This document shows positions 1 through 9,043 of a stretch of DNA of 64,000 bases, in pieces. The translations under genes and the position numbers were made by a program. Below the pieces are notes generated by a model. That model searched no databases. It was not told the DNA's origin and saw only the letters and a list, made by a program, of their open reading frames with translations. This DNA is from Pseudomonas extremaustralis (GTDB taxonomy: Bacteria > Pseudomonadota > Gammaproteobacteria > Pseudomonadales > Pseudomonadaceae): NCBI RefSeq assembly GCF_900102035.1, contig NZ_LT629689.1, positions 1 through 64,000 of the forward strand. The letters are read 5' to 3'. Position 1 is the first letter of the stretch, and the number at the start of each line of letters is the position of its first letter.

Positions 1-1302
<1,302 letters not shown>

Positions 1303-1365
1303 TTTCGGTGGTCGACGGGTGTATCGTTGGCCAGACCCTTATCGTGACTCAAGTTGTAACCTCTT

Positions 1366-2148
1366 ATGCTCGTAGATTCCCATTGCCACCTTGATCGACT
1401 CGACCTTGCCCAGCACGGCGGCTCCCTTGACGCCGCCCTCGACGCCGCACGCCTGCGCGGGGTAGGGCACTTTTTGTGTATCGGCGTCAGCGCCGATAAC
1501 GCTGCCGACGTCAAAGCCCTGGCCGAGTGTTATGCCGATGTGGATTGCTCAGTGGGTATCCACCCGCTCGACCTCAAGCCCGGCGAAGCCCCGGCCCTCG
1601 ACTGGCTTCTGGACGAACTCGATCACCCCCGCGTCGTGGCCATTGGCGAAACCGGTCTGGACTACCACTACGAGCCGGAAGCCGCCGATTTGCAGCAGGC
1701 CTCTTTCCGCCTGCATTTGCAGGCCGCCCAGCAAACCGGCAAACCGGTGATCGTCCACACCCGCGGCGCCCGCGCCGACACCCTGACGCTGCTGCGCGAG
1801 GCCGCGCTGCCCCAGGCCGGCGTGCTGCATTGCTTTACCGAGGACTGGGACATGGCCAAAGCCGCCCTGGACCTGGGCTTCTATATTTCCCTGTCTGGCA
1901 TCGTCACCTTCCGCAATGCCGACGCCCTGCGCGATGTGGCACGCCAGGTTCCGGCCGACCGCCTGCTGGTGGAAACCGATTCGCCTTACCTGGCACCCAT
2001 TCCTCATCGCGGCAAGCCCAACCTGCCGGAATATGTGCGCGATGTGGCGGATTACCTGGCCATGCTGCGCGGTGAGTCTTACGAGCGCTTTGCCGAGCAG
2101 ACCACCGAGAACTTCAAGCGCCTGTTCCCCTTGGCCCACGTCGGTTAA
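1366..2148 (+). CDS. TatD-family metal-dependent hydrolase (YcfH-like)
   Basis: 260 residues, the usual TatD/YcfH length. Seen: the metal-binding DSHCHLD motif at residues 4-10, GETGLDY near residue 95, VIVHTR, HCFTEDW and VETDSPYLAP, all in the order expected for a TIM-barrel TatD hydrolase. Family members are Mg-dependent 3'-5' exonucleases or uncharacterised phosphoesterases of the cytoplasm. It probably belongs to the tmk-holB transcript. The frame continues to TAA at 2146-2148, followed closely by the 3' end of the small RNA on the other strand. The exact substrate cannot be told from sequence. Confidence 0.92.
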   Translation: MLVDSHCHLDRLDLAQHGGSLDAALDAARLRGVGHFLCIGVSADNAADVKALAECYADVDCSVGIHPLDLKPGEAPALDWLLDELDHPRVVAIGETGLDYHYEPEAADLQQASFRLHLQAAQQTGKPVIVHTRGARADTLTLLREAALPQAGVLHCFTEDWDMAKAALDLGFYISLSGIVTFRNADALRDVARQVPADRLLVETDSPYLAPIPHRGKPNLPEYVRDVADYLAMLRGESYERFAEQTTENFKRLFPLAHVG

Positions 2149-2170
2149 CGCGGTCGGTCAAATCCCAGGC

Positions 2171-2287
2171 AAAAAAAACCCGGGTTCTGGGGGGGGAATC
2201 CGGGCTAAGACCATTAGGAGTAAACAAGGGCACTCAGTCCGTCGGTGCCCAGGTCGGCGCTTCACTTGGGGGAGATGTCACGCCGAC
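2171..2287 (-). ncRNA. rgsA: RgsA-like small RNA (P16)
   Basis: Minus-strand transcript of about 117 nt. Seen: a rho-independent terminator with a 9-bp stem (CCCGGATTC / GAACCCGGG, one mismatch), a C-rich loop and eight U at 2171-2178; upstream two further hairpins, GTCGGCG/CGCCGAC and GGGCAC/GTGCCC. The sequence TCAATACTTGAA at 2290-2301 resembles a sigma-S -10 element and would start transcription near 2287. Known: RgsA/P16 is a ~120-nt, RpoS-dependent stress sRNA lying between a tatD-side gene and a TetR gene in Pseudomonas. Location, length, structure and promoter all fit; identity is by context, not alignment. Confidence 0.8.
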
Positions 2288-2289
2288 AG

Positions 2290-2301
2290 TTCAAGTATTG
2301 A
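2290..2301 (-). promoter_or_regulatory. Sigma-S-like -10 element of the RgsA RNA
   Basis: On the minus strand TCAATACTTGAA resembles the RpoS -10 consensus (CTAYACTTAA) and sits just upstream of the first RNA hairpin. There is no good -35, as is common for sigma-S promoters. The remaining intergenic DNA to 2596 is the TetR upstream region, with a short CACGTATCCGTGG hairpin near 2540 and nothing else I can assign. Confidence 0.5.
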
Positions 2302-2596
2302 TCAGTATCCCATTCAGTCCAGTCGCCATTGTTCGGTTTTTAAACAGATTTGGAATACGCCCGCTTCGCTTGAGTTCTCATCAGGTAGGTGCACGACCGA
2401 AGTTGTTGCGTGTTATTTCTGACTGGTTTCGGTGAAAACGTTGGCGTGTTGAAACTAAAGTGCCTAGCCAGTTCACATAGGCGTTGCTCAACGACCGATC
2501 AGTCGGGATAATCCCTCGAATCGGGTAAATCGTATCGCCACGTATCCGTGGCCCTGCGCAACCCTCCTTATACCGACCTCTGCAGACCTTTTCCTC

Positions 2597-3256
2597 ATGC
2601 ACAAAGAACCCCGTAAGGTCCGTGAGTTTCGCCGCCGCGAGCAGGAAATTCTCGACACCGCACTCAAGTTGTTCCTTGAACAAGGCGAAGACAGCGTTAC
2701 CGTCGAGATGATTGCGGATGCCGTGGGTATCGGCAAAGGCACGATCTACAAACACTTCAAGTCCAAGGCCGAGATCTACCTGCGCCTGATGCTCGACTAC
2801 GAGCGCGACTTGAACGAACTGCTGCATTCGGCCGATGTGGACAAGGACAAGGAAGCGCTGTCCCGTGCCTACTTCGAGTTCCGCATGCGTGACCCGCAGC
2901 GTTACCGGCTGTTCGACCGCCTGGAAGAGAAGGTGGTCAAGGGCCATCAGGTGCCGGAAATGGTCGAGGAGTTGCACAAGATCCGTGCCTCGAACTTCGA
3001 ACGCCTGACCCTGCTGATCAAGGGCCGCATCAGTGAAGGCAAGCTTGAAGACGTGCCGCCGTATTTCCATTACTGCGCCGCCTGGGCGTTGGTGCATGGC
3101 GCCGTGGCGCTGTACCACTCGCCATTCTGGAGCAATGTGCTCGAAGATCAGGAAGGCTTCTTCCAATTCTTGATGGATATTGGCGTGCGCATGGGTAACA
3201 AGCGCAAGCACAGCACCGAGTTGCCGCAGGTACCTGTCGAAACGCCTGCCACCTGA
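2597..3256 (+). CDS. TetR/AcrR-family transcriptional regulator
   Basis: 219 residues. Seen: an N-terminal TetR helix-turn-helix at about residues 15-62, with ILDTALKLFLEQG, SVTVEMIADAVGIGKGTIYKHF and KAEIYLRL, followed by an all-helical ligand domain. The ATG at 2597 has no strong ribosome site. In P. aeruginosa a TetR gene of this type (PA2957 by position) follows tatD and rgsA, so the gene is part of the core order. The target and ligand are not known to me. It is followed by a symmetrical hairpin at 3311-3336 that separates it from moaA. Confidence 0.88.
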   Translation: MHKEPRKVREFRRREQEILDTALKLFLEQGEDSVTVEMIADAVGIGKGTIYKHFKSKAEIYLRLMLDYERDLNELLHSADVDKDKEALSRAYFEFRMRDPQRYRLFDRLEEKVVKGHQVPEMVEELHKIRASNFERLTLLIKGRISEGKLEDVPPYFHYCAAWALVHGAVALYHSPFWSNVLEDQEGFFQFLMDIGVRMGNKRKHSTELPQVPVETPAT

Positions 3257-3310
3257 TTATTTGCTGCCTGTCGCAATACCCCAGGAATATACTCAGGCAA
3301 GGAACTTGCT

Positions 3311-3336
3311 AAAAACTGATTTATAAGTCAGTTTTT
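3311..3336. terminator. Bidirectional hairpin terminator
   Basis: Inverted repeat AAAAACTGA / TCAGTTTTT around an 8-base loop: a 9-bp stem with an A run and a T run, able to terminate on either strand. It would end the TetR transcript; moaA starts 34 bases later. Confidence 0.7.
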
Positions 3337-3370
3337 GGCCTGCCCGAATCGTCCTCTGCCGGAGTGATCC

Positions 3371-4339
3371 ATGATCGTTGATCGTCAAGGCAGGCGTTTT
3401 CGCAATTTGCGGATCAGCCTGACCTCAGCCTGCAATTACGCATGTACCTACTGCGTGCCAAATGGCAAGCGGCTGGTGGCTGCCCAGGACGAACTCTCGG
3501 CCGAGGCCATGGCCCGTGGCGTGGCTTATCTGATCGAAGCCGCGGGTATCGAACGCCTGCGCATCACCGGTGGCGAACCGCTGGTCAGTCCCAAGCTGGA
3601 AGCCTTCATGGGTGCCGTGGGAGGGATGGGCCTCAGCGATATCAGCCTGACCACCAACGGCCAATTGCTGGCGCGTAAACTGCCGCTGCTGGTGGACGCC
3701 GGGATTCGACGCATCAATGTCTCCCTCGACACCCTGGATGCCGACGCCTTCCGCAGTATCGCCCGTGGGGGCGACCTGGCTACCGTACTCGATGGTATGG
3801 ACCAAGCGCGCGCCGCCGGGATCAAAATCAAAGTCAATATGGTGCCGTTGCGCGGCCAGAACCTGGACCAGGTGATGCCGCTGCTCGACTACTGCCTGGA
3901 GCGTGGCTACGAGCTGCGTTTTATCGAGTTGATGCGCATGGGCCATCTGGCCAAGGATTCCAACGCATTCCTGCAGCAGTTTGTCAGTCTGCAGCAACTG
4001 CTCGACCTGATCGGCGAGCATCATGAATACCTGCAGGCCGATGCACCGGTCGACGCCACGGCGGTACGCTATCAAGTGCCGGACAAAGGCTTCTTTGGGG
4101 TGATCGCCAATGAAAGCGTGCCGTTCTGCCGCACCTGTTCGCGACTGCGCTTGTCATCCACCGGTTGGCTCCACGGCTGTCTGTCGTCGAGTAACCGTCA
4201 CTACGTCGGCGACTTGCTCGACAAACCGCGTCACCAGGCTTTGCCGGCCTTGCAGGGCCTGTTGATGAAGGCCCTGGGCGACAAACAGGAAGTGGCTTTC
4301 TCTGGTGGCGCCACCGTCATGAAGATCATCGGCGGCTAG
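3371..4339 (+). CDS. moaA: GTP 3',8-cyclase (MoaA), stand-alone paralogue
   Basis: 322 residues; radical-SAM enzyme that with MoaC makes cyclic pyranopterin monophosphate, the first step of molybdenum cofactor synthesis. Seen: N-terminal cluster cysteines C21, C25, C28 (CxxxCxxC), GGEP at 67-70, C-terminal cluster cysteines C253, C256 and C270 (CX2CX13C), and the essential C-terminal Gly-Gly tail. All catalytic elements are therefore present. GGAG precedes the ATG. No other moa gene is nearby, so it is probably a second copy of the type common in Pseudomonas; no other role can be excluded. Confidence 0.9.
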   Translation: MIVDRQGRRFRNLRISLTSACNYACTYCVPNGKRLVAAQDELSAEAMARGVAYLIEAAGIERLRITGGEPLVSPKLEAFMGAVGGMGLSDISLTTNGQLLARKLPLLVDAGIRRINVSLDTLDADAFRSIARGGDLATVLDGMDQARAAGIKIKVNMVPLRGQNLDQVMPLLDYCLERGYELRFIELMRMGHLAKDSNAFLQQFVSLQQLLDLIGEHHEYLQADAPVDATAVRYQVPDKGFFGVIANESVPFCRTCSRLRLSSTGWLHGCLSSSNRHYVGDLLDKPRHQALPALQGLLMKALGDKQEVAFSGGATVMKIIGG

Positions 4340-4414
4340 TGCTGCAAGCTGGCGCAGAACCTGCATCTTGTGCCCATTCGCCGGTTTTCCGTCACCGGCC
4401 TCTGGAGGATTAGG

Positions 4415-5020
4415 ATGCGTAGTCTGGTTTTGTTGCTGGCGTCGTTGACGCTGAGTGGTTGCATGACCGTCAGCGATATGGCCGAAGGCACCCGCTATCA
4501 GATGAGCGACGCCGGGTTGCTGGATCACAGCGATACCCGTCGCACGGCGTCGATTCGGGTGCAGCCGGACTCCTTTATCTTTATTGCCCAAGGCGCCTTC
4601 GTGCCGCCGGGCAGCGCTTATCCGCGCCCGAACGTGGTGGCCGAGGAAGCGTTCAACGGTTTCGTCGAATATTTCCCCATGGTGCGTCGCGCCCGCAAGC
4701 CTGAAGGGCTTGAGCAGGCCATGGCCGAAGCCCGTGCGGCCGGTGCCCATTACTTGCTGTACTGCCGTTTTGCCGCGGCGGATGACCGTATCGGCAACGC
4801 CGACGAGTGGACCGACCAGCAAGCCCTCGACCGCGTCGGCCTGGACAGCGGGGTTATCCAGATCATGTTGATCGAGACCAGCACCCAATACTTGATTGAT
4901 ACTGCACGGATTCGCAGTCGTGGCGGTTTACTGACGTTCCACGATAACAAGCCTGAAGACCTGATCGCCCGCCCCCTGGCGCAGTACGCACGAGGCCTGC
5001 TGGGCATGAGCGATCAGTAA
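4415..5020 (+). CDS. DUF4823-type lipoprotein
   Basis: 201 residues starting at ATG 4415, preceded by TGGAGG; an earlier in-frame ATG at 4370 lacks a ribosome site and would precede the signal peptide. Seen: a lipoprotein signal MRSLVLLLASLTLSGC with the lipobox LSGC (lipidated Cys16), then a soluble domain containing QPDSFIFIAQGAFVPPG and AGAHYLLYCRFAAADD. I recognise it as a DUF4823-like conserved Pseudomonas protein. It is expected to be membrane-anchored in the envelope. Function unknown. It is followed after 27 bases by the DUF1285 gene, which may be cotranscribed. Confidence 0.85.
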   Translation: MRSLVLLLASLTLSGCMTVSDMAEGTRYQMSDAGLLDHSDTRRTASIRVQPDSFIFIAQGAFVPPGSAYPRPNVVAEEAFNGFVEYFPMVRRARKPEGLEQAMAEARAAGAHYLLYCRFAAADDRIGNADEWTDQQALDRVGLDSGVIQIMLIETSTQYLIDTARIRSRGGLLTFHDNKPEDLIARPLAQYARGLLGMSDQ

Positions 5021-5047
5021 GGCACATACGTAAAAAGGGAGAACCCC

Positions 5048-5608
5048 ATGACCGATTCCGCCAAGGCCAATGACCTGTTGGCTCAACTGCCCAAGGGCAA
5101 GGGGCCGGCGCCGGTGCATCTGTGGAACCCGGAATTCTGCGGCGACATCGACATGCGCATTGCCCGTGATGGCACCTGGTTCTACCAGGGCACGCCGATC
5201 GGACGTAAGCCGATGGTCAAGCTGTTCTCCAACATCATCCGCCGCGATGGCGATGATTACTTCCTGGTCACTCCGGTGGAAAAAGTCGGCATCCGCGTCG
5301 ATGATGCACCGTTTGTGGCACTGACCCTGGACGTGCAAGGGCTGGGCGAACATCAGGTGCTGCGCTTTACCACCAATGTCGATGAGCAGATCGAAGCGGG
5401 CCTTGAACATCCGCTGCGGGTGGTCATCGACCCTGTCACGCAGGAACCCGCACCTTACCTGCGGGTGCGCACCAACCTCGAAGCCCTTGTGCATCGCAAC
5501 GCGTTCTATCAATTGGTGGAGCTGGCGGTGAGCCGTCCGATCAACGGTCAGAACTGGTTGGGGGTGTGGAGCGACGGGGCGTTTTTCCCGATTGGCCTGG
5601 AGCCCTGA
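5048..5608 (+). CDS. DUF1285 domain protein
   Basis: 186 residues, preceded by GGGAGAA. Seen: the family pattern PVHLWNPEFCGDIDMRIARDG (residues ~21-41), WFYQGTPIGRKPMVKLFSNIIRRDGD and FLVTPVEKVGI, ending near SDGAFFPIGLEP. No signal peptide or membrane segment, so it is probably cytoplasmic. The family is common in Proteobacteria; its biochemical role is not established to my knowledge. The gene marks the end of the conserved block: the next genes are accessory. Confidence 0.85.
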   Translation: MTDSAKANDLLAQLPKGKGPAPVHLWNPEFCGDIDMRIARDGTWFYQGTPIGRKPMVKLFSNIIRRDGDDYFLVTPVEKVGIRVDDAPFVALTLDVQGLGEHQVLRFTTNVDEQIEAGLEHPLRVVIDPVTQEPAPYLRVRTNLEALVHRNAFYQLVELAVSRPINGQNWLGVWSDGAFFPIGLEP

Positions 5609-5676
5609 GCCCGTTTTTTTTATCTGTCTAAAATAATTCCCTTGCTGTGATCGAACGCTTTCGGTTATCAATTTGT

Positions 5677-5692
5677 ACATGATTAGACATGT
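5677..5692. promoter_or_regulatory. Inverted repeat over the GntR start codon
   Basis: ACATG-6 bases-CATGT; the left arm contains the presumed ATG of the regulator gene. A repressor bound here would block its own translation start or promoter, so this is a candidate autoregulatory operator. Evidence is only the symmetry and position. Confidence 0.35.
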
Positions 5693-6392
5693 GCGATTTG
5701 ATAAGAAAAAACGCGTCGTCGACGAACTCATCCGCCGTATCGAAGGTGGCGTGATGGCCGACGGTTTCCTACTGCCGGGCGAGCATCAACTGGCCGAGGA
5801 GTTTGCGGTCAGTCGCGGCACGCTGCGCGAAGCCCTCGCCGAGCTCAAACGCCGTAATTACATCGCCACCCAGAGCGGTGTCGGTTCTATCGTCACCTTT
5901 GACGGCATGGTGCTCGACCAACGCAGCGGTTGGGCCCAGGCCCTGGCCGATACCGGCGCGCTGGTGATCACCGATATCCTGCGCTTCGAGGCGGTCACCC
6001 GCCCAGACCTGCTCAGCCGTTTCGGCAGCGACCAATTCATTGCCCTTGATCGCCTGCGGCGTACCGCCGACGGCACGGCCGTGTCCCTGGAACGTTCGCT
6101 GATGCCCGCGTCCGGCGCCCTGGAAGGTCTGCCCCGTGTCGGCCTGATCGACAATTCCCTGACCATTACCCTGGCCGCCTACGGTTACATCGGTGCCGAA
6201 GGCGACCAATGGATCGGCGCCGAGCCCCTCTGCGCTGAGGATGCTGAACTGCTTGGCCGTCCGGCGGGCACTGTGTTTCTCAAGGCATCGCGCACTACCT
6301 ATGACCGCCGCGAGCGTTTCATGGAATACGTCGAAAGCTTGCTCGACCCGCTGCACTTTCGCCTGCATCTCCAGTTCGGAGCTTCAAAATGA
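5679..6392 (+). CDS. GntR/HutC-family transcriptional regulator (YegW-like)
   Basis: 237 residues from ATG 5679; a TTG two codons earlier and GTG 5691 are alternatives, and no clear ribosome site decides between them. Seen: winged helix-turn-helix at residues ~7-70 (LLPGEHQLAEEFAVSRGTLREAL, then a wing with TQSGVGSIVTFDG) and a UTRA-type effector domain with QFIALDRLRRTADGTAVSLE and FMEYVESLLDPLHFRLHL. Its stop overlaps the next start (ATGA), so it heads the operon with the ADP-ribosylglycohydrolase-like enzyme. The order regulator-hydrolase-transporter-kinase mirrors E. coli yegWVUT, so it most likely represses this operon in the absence of a nucleoside-like effector. Confidence 0.87.
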   Translation: MIRHVRFDKKKRVVDELIRRIEGGVMADGFLLPGEHQLAEEFAVSRGTLREALAELKRRNYIATQSGVGSIVTFDGMVLDQRSGWAQALADTGALVITDILRFEAVTRPDLLSRFGSDQFIALDRLRRTADGTAVSLERSLMPASGALEGLPRVGLIDNSLTITLAAYGYIGAEGDQWIGAEPLCAEDAELLGRPAGTVFLKASRTTYDRRERFMEYVESLLDPLHFRLHLQFGASK

Positions 6393-7390
6393 CTGCGCAA
6401 AGTCGTGCCCTGGGCGCCTTCTATGGCCTGGCCTTGGGCGATGCCTTGGGCATGCCCACCCAGTCTTTGAGCCGCGAGCAGGTCAGGGCTCGCTTCGGTG
6501 CCATCACCGGTCTGGAAGATGCTGGCGCCGACCAGCCCATCGCACCCAACATGCCGGCCGGTTCCATCACCGATGACACCGAGCAGGCGATCCTTATCGG
6601 CGAGTTGCTGGTGGCAGGCCAGGGCAAGATCGAGCCGATCGTGCTCGCCCGGCGCCTGATCGAGTGGGAAGCGGTGATGCGCGCCAAGGGCTCCCAGGAT
6701 CTGCTCGGTCCGTCCACCCAGCGTGCGATCGATATGATCCTCGCCGGCCATACCCCGCAAGAGTCCGGGCGCTACGGCACCACCAATGGCGCGGCCATGC
6801 GCATTACGCCGGTGGGGATCGCGGCCGATGTCAGCGACCCCGAGTCATTCATCCAGGCGGTGATCCAGGCGTGTCAGGTCACCCACAACACCACGCTGGG
6901 GATCTCCAGCGCGGCGGCGGTGGCGGCGGTGGTGTCGGCCGGGATCAACGGTGTGGACTTGGGCGAAGCCCTGAACATCGGTACGCAGATCGCCCAGCAG
7001 GCGCAAAGCCATGGTCACTGGATCGCTGGCGGGCGTATTTCCACCCGCATCAGTTGGGCACGGACTTTGAGCGTCGGCAGCGGCGACAAGGCGCTATTTG
7101 CCGACCTGCTCTATGAGTTGATCGGCACTTCCGTTGCCTCCCAGGAGTCGGTGGTGGTGTCGTTCGCCCTGGCCCAGCAGGTGGCCGTAGGTGCGTTGGA
7201 TGCCTTCGAAGCCCTGTGCCTGGCCGCCAGCCTTGGCGGTGACACCGACACCATCGCGGCGATCCTCGGCGCCATGCTGGGCGCGTGCCTGGGCATGCAG
7301 TGCTGGCCGCAGGCGTTGATCGAACAGGTCAAGGCCGTCAATGGCCTGGATTTGCAGGCGCTCGTTCAGGGGCTGCTCGCGTTGCGATAA
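6389..7390 (+). CDS. ADP-ribosylglycohydrolase-family enzyme (YegU-like)
   Basis: 333 residues. Seen: N-terminal GLALGDALGMP at ~13-23, metal-binding ITDDTEQA at 60-67 and LGGDTDTIAAILGA near residue 284, the three hallmarks of the ARH/DraG fold that holds two Mg ions. Canonical members remove ADP-ribose from proteins or hydrolyse N-glycosidic bonds. No signal peptide. Overlaps the regulator by 4 bases. With an NCS1 nucleobase/nucleoside permease and a PfkB kinase next to it, a role in cleaving an imported nucleoside-like N-glycoside is more likely than protein de-ADP-ribosylation; this is inference. A REPIN separates it from the permease. Confidence 0.88.
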   Translation: MTAQSRALGAFYGLALGDALGMPTQSLSREQVRARFGAITGLEDAGADQPIAPNMPAGSITDDTEQAILIGELLVAGQGKIEPIVLARRLIEWEAVMRAKGSQDLLGPSTQRAIDMILAGHTPQESGRYGTTNGAAMRITPVGIAADVSDPESFIQAVIQACQVTHNTTLGISSAAAVAAVVSAGINGVDLGEALNIGTQIAQQAQSHGHWIAGGRISTRISWARTLSVGSGDKALFADLLYELIGTSVASQESVVVSFALAQQVAVGALDAFEALCLAASLGGDTDTIAAILGAMLGACLGMQCWPQALIEQVKAVNGLDLQALVQGLLALR

Positions 7391-7394
7391 CCCC

Positions 7395-7492
7395 GTAGGA
7401 GCGAGCTTGCTCGCGAAGGGGTCAACGATGACGCGGGGAGCCAGGTGTAACGCGGCGCGCTGAAGTTTTTCGCGAGCAAGCTCGCTCCTACA
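7395..7492. repeat. REPIN (inverted pair of GAGCGAGCTTGCTCGC-type REPs)
   Basis: Two REP sequences in opposite orientation, 7395-7417 and 7469-7492, each with the palindromic core GAGCGAGCTTGCTCGC, around a ~50-base spacer. The same pair occurs at 12446-12545 and, degenerate, at 39040-39126; a single copy is at 34179-34201. It lies within the gene series between the hydrolase and the permease and may stabilise or attenuate the transcript. Confidence 0.9.
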
Positions 7493-7576
7493 GTAGTGAT
7501 TCATTGAGTCAGGATGACCGGCCAAAGCCTTGGCTTTCTGCCACAACCACAACAATACAGGCACCAGGAGCCCCCT

Positions 7577-9043
7577 ATGAGCACCACTTCTTCCGGCCAG
7601 AGCGCCGGGCAATTGGAAACACGCGGTATCGAACCGGTCCCCGAAGACGAGTGCAACGGCCATCCCCTGCAACTGTTCTGGGTCTGGTTCGCGGCCAATA
7701 TCAGCATCCTCGGCTTGCCGCTCGGCGCGACGCTGGTGGCGTTTCGTGGCCTGGCGATCTGGCAGGCGATCATCGTCGCAATCCTCGGGGCCGCCGGTTC
7801 CTTCGCGGTGGTGGGCATCATTTCCATTGCCGGTCGTCGTGGCCGTGCGCCGAGCCTGACCCTGTCCCGCGCCATCTTTGGCGTGCGCGGCAATATCGGC
7901 CCGACCCTGGTGTCGCTGATGTCGCGCCTGGGCTGGGAAACCGTCAACACCACCACGGCCGCCTTCGTGCTGCTGTCGTTGTGTTCGATCCTGTTTGGTT
8001 CCGCGGTCGAAGCGAAAAGCGCACCGCTGCTCACCCTCATCTTCATCGGCATTTTTGTGTTGCTGACCCTGGCCGTTTCCGGCCTGGGCCATGCGACCTT
8101 GCTGGTGATCCAGAAGTGGGCCACCTATGTGTTTGGCGCCTTGAATATCCTGGTGGGCGGTTTTCTCTGCGCCACCATCGACTGGAGCGCAGTGTTCAAC
8201 GCCACCCCGGCACCGCTGAGCGCCATGATCATCGGCGTCGGCACCATGGCCGCCGGTACCGGCATCGGCTGGGCCAACGCCGGCGCCGACATGTCGCGCT
8301 ACCAGCACCGCAGCGTCAAGGCCGTGCGCCTGGTGGCCTCCGCCGCATTCGGCGCGGGCATCCCGCTGGTGTTGCTGATCACCCTCGGCGGCCTGCTGTC
8401 GGTGGGTAACAACGACCTGGCTTCGGCCACCGACCCGATTGTCGCCATCCGCGACATGCTGCCGACCTGGATGGCCGTGCCGTACCTGATCACCGCGTTT
8501 GGCGGCCTGCTGCTGTCGAACAACCTGTCGGTTTACTCGGCGGGCCTCACCACCTTGACCCTGGGCCTCAAGGTCAAGCGTGTGCATGCGGTGATCGTCG
8601 ATATCGTGGCGATTTTCGCCGGCTCCATCTATTTCATGCTGATCGCCGACAGTTTCTACGGCCCGTTCATCACCTTCATTTCGTTGCTGGCGGTGCCGAT
8701 CACGGCGTGGGTGGGGATCTTCGTGGTCGACCTGATCCATCGTCATTACTACAGCCCCAAGGACCTGCTGGACGTCAGCCCAAGCAGTGCCTACTGGTAT
8801 CGCGGCGGCGTGGAATGGCGTGCATTCGGCGCCTGGGCCGTGGCGATCGTGCTGGGTTTCAGTTTCACCACCATTGGCACCACCGCCGAAAACATCTGGT
8901 TTGCCGGGCCGTTGTCCGACTCGTGGCTTGGCCATAACGGCCTGGGCTGGATTGTCACTTTCCTGGTGGCCGGTGGGATTTATGCCGTACTGGGCGGTGC
9001 CGCTGACCGTCGTCCGGCGTTAGTCGAGAGCGCCAATGTCTAG
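7577..9043 (+). CDS. NCS1-family (purine-cytosine permease type) transporter
   Basis: 488 residues from ATG 7577, preceded by CCAGGAG; an earlier in-frame ATG at 7514 lies in the tail of the REPIN and has no ribosome site. Seen: N-terminal ESNGHPLQLFWVWFAANIS-like entry (CNGHPLQLFWVWFAAN), about twelve hydrophobic segments, GRRGRAPSLTLSRAIFGVRGN after helix 2 and WANAGADMSRYQ, typical of cytosine/purine permeases. It should import a nucleobase or nucleoside with a cation. Its end overlaps the kinase start by 8 bases, so the two are cotranslated. In E. coli the equivalent slot holds the MFS nucleoside carrier YegT, so the transporter type has been replaced here. Confidence 0.88.
   Translation: MSTTSSGQSAGQLETRGIEPVPEDECNGHPLQLFWVWFAANISILGLPLGATLVAFRGLAIWQAIIVAILGAAGSFAVVGIISIAGRRGRAPSLTLSRAIFGVRGNIGPTLVSLMSRLGWETVNTTTAAFVLLSLCSILFGSAVEAKSAPLLTLIFIGIFVLLTLAVSGLGHATLLVIQKWATYVFGALNILVGGFLCATIDWSAVFNATPAPLSAMIIGVGTMAAGTGIGWANAGADMSRYQHRSVKAVRLVASAAFGAGIPLVLLITLGGLLSVGNNDLASATDPIVAIRDMLPTWMAVPYLITAFGGLLLSNNLSVYSAGLTTLTLGLKVKRVHAVIVDIVAIFAGSIYFMLIADSFYGPFITFISLLAVPITAWVGIFVVDLIHRHYYSPKDLLDVSPSSAYWYRGGVEWRAFGAWAVAIVLGFSFTTIGTTAENIWFAGPLSDSWLGHNGLGWIVTFLVAGGIYAVLGGAADRRPALVESANV

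Noticed and set aside
7094..8935. 613-codon open frame on the minus strand opposite the permease
   Set aside because: It is the shadow of the NCS1 permease and ADP-ribosylglycohydrolase genes; its text is low-complexity and rich in His, Gln and Arg, with no domain.
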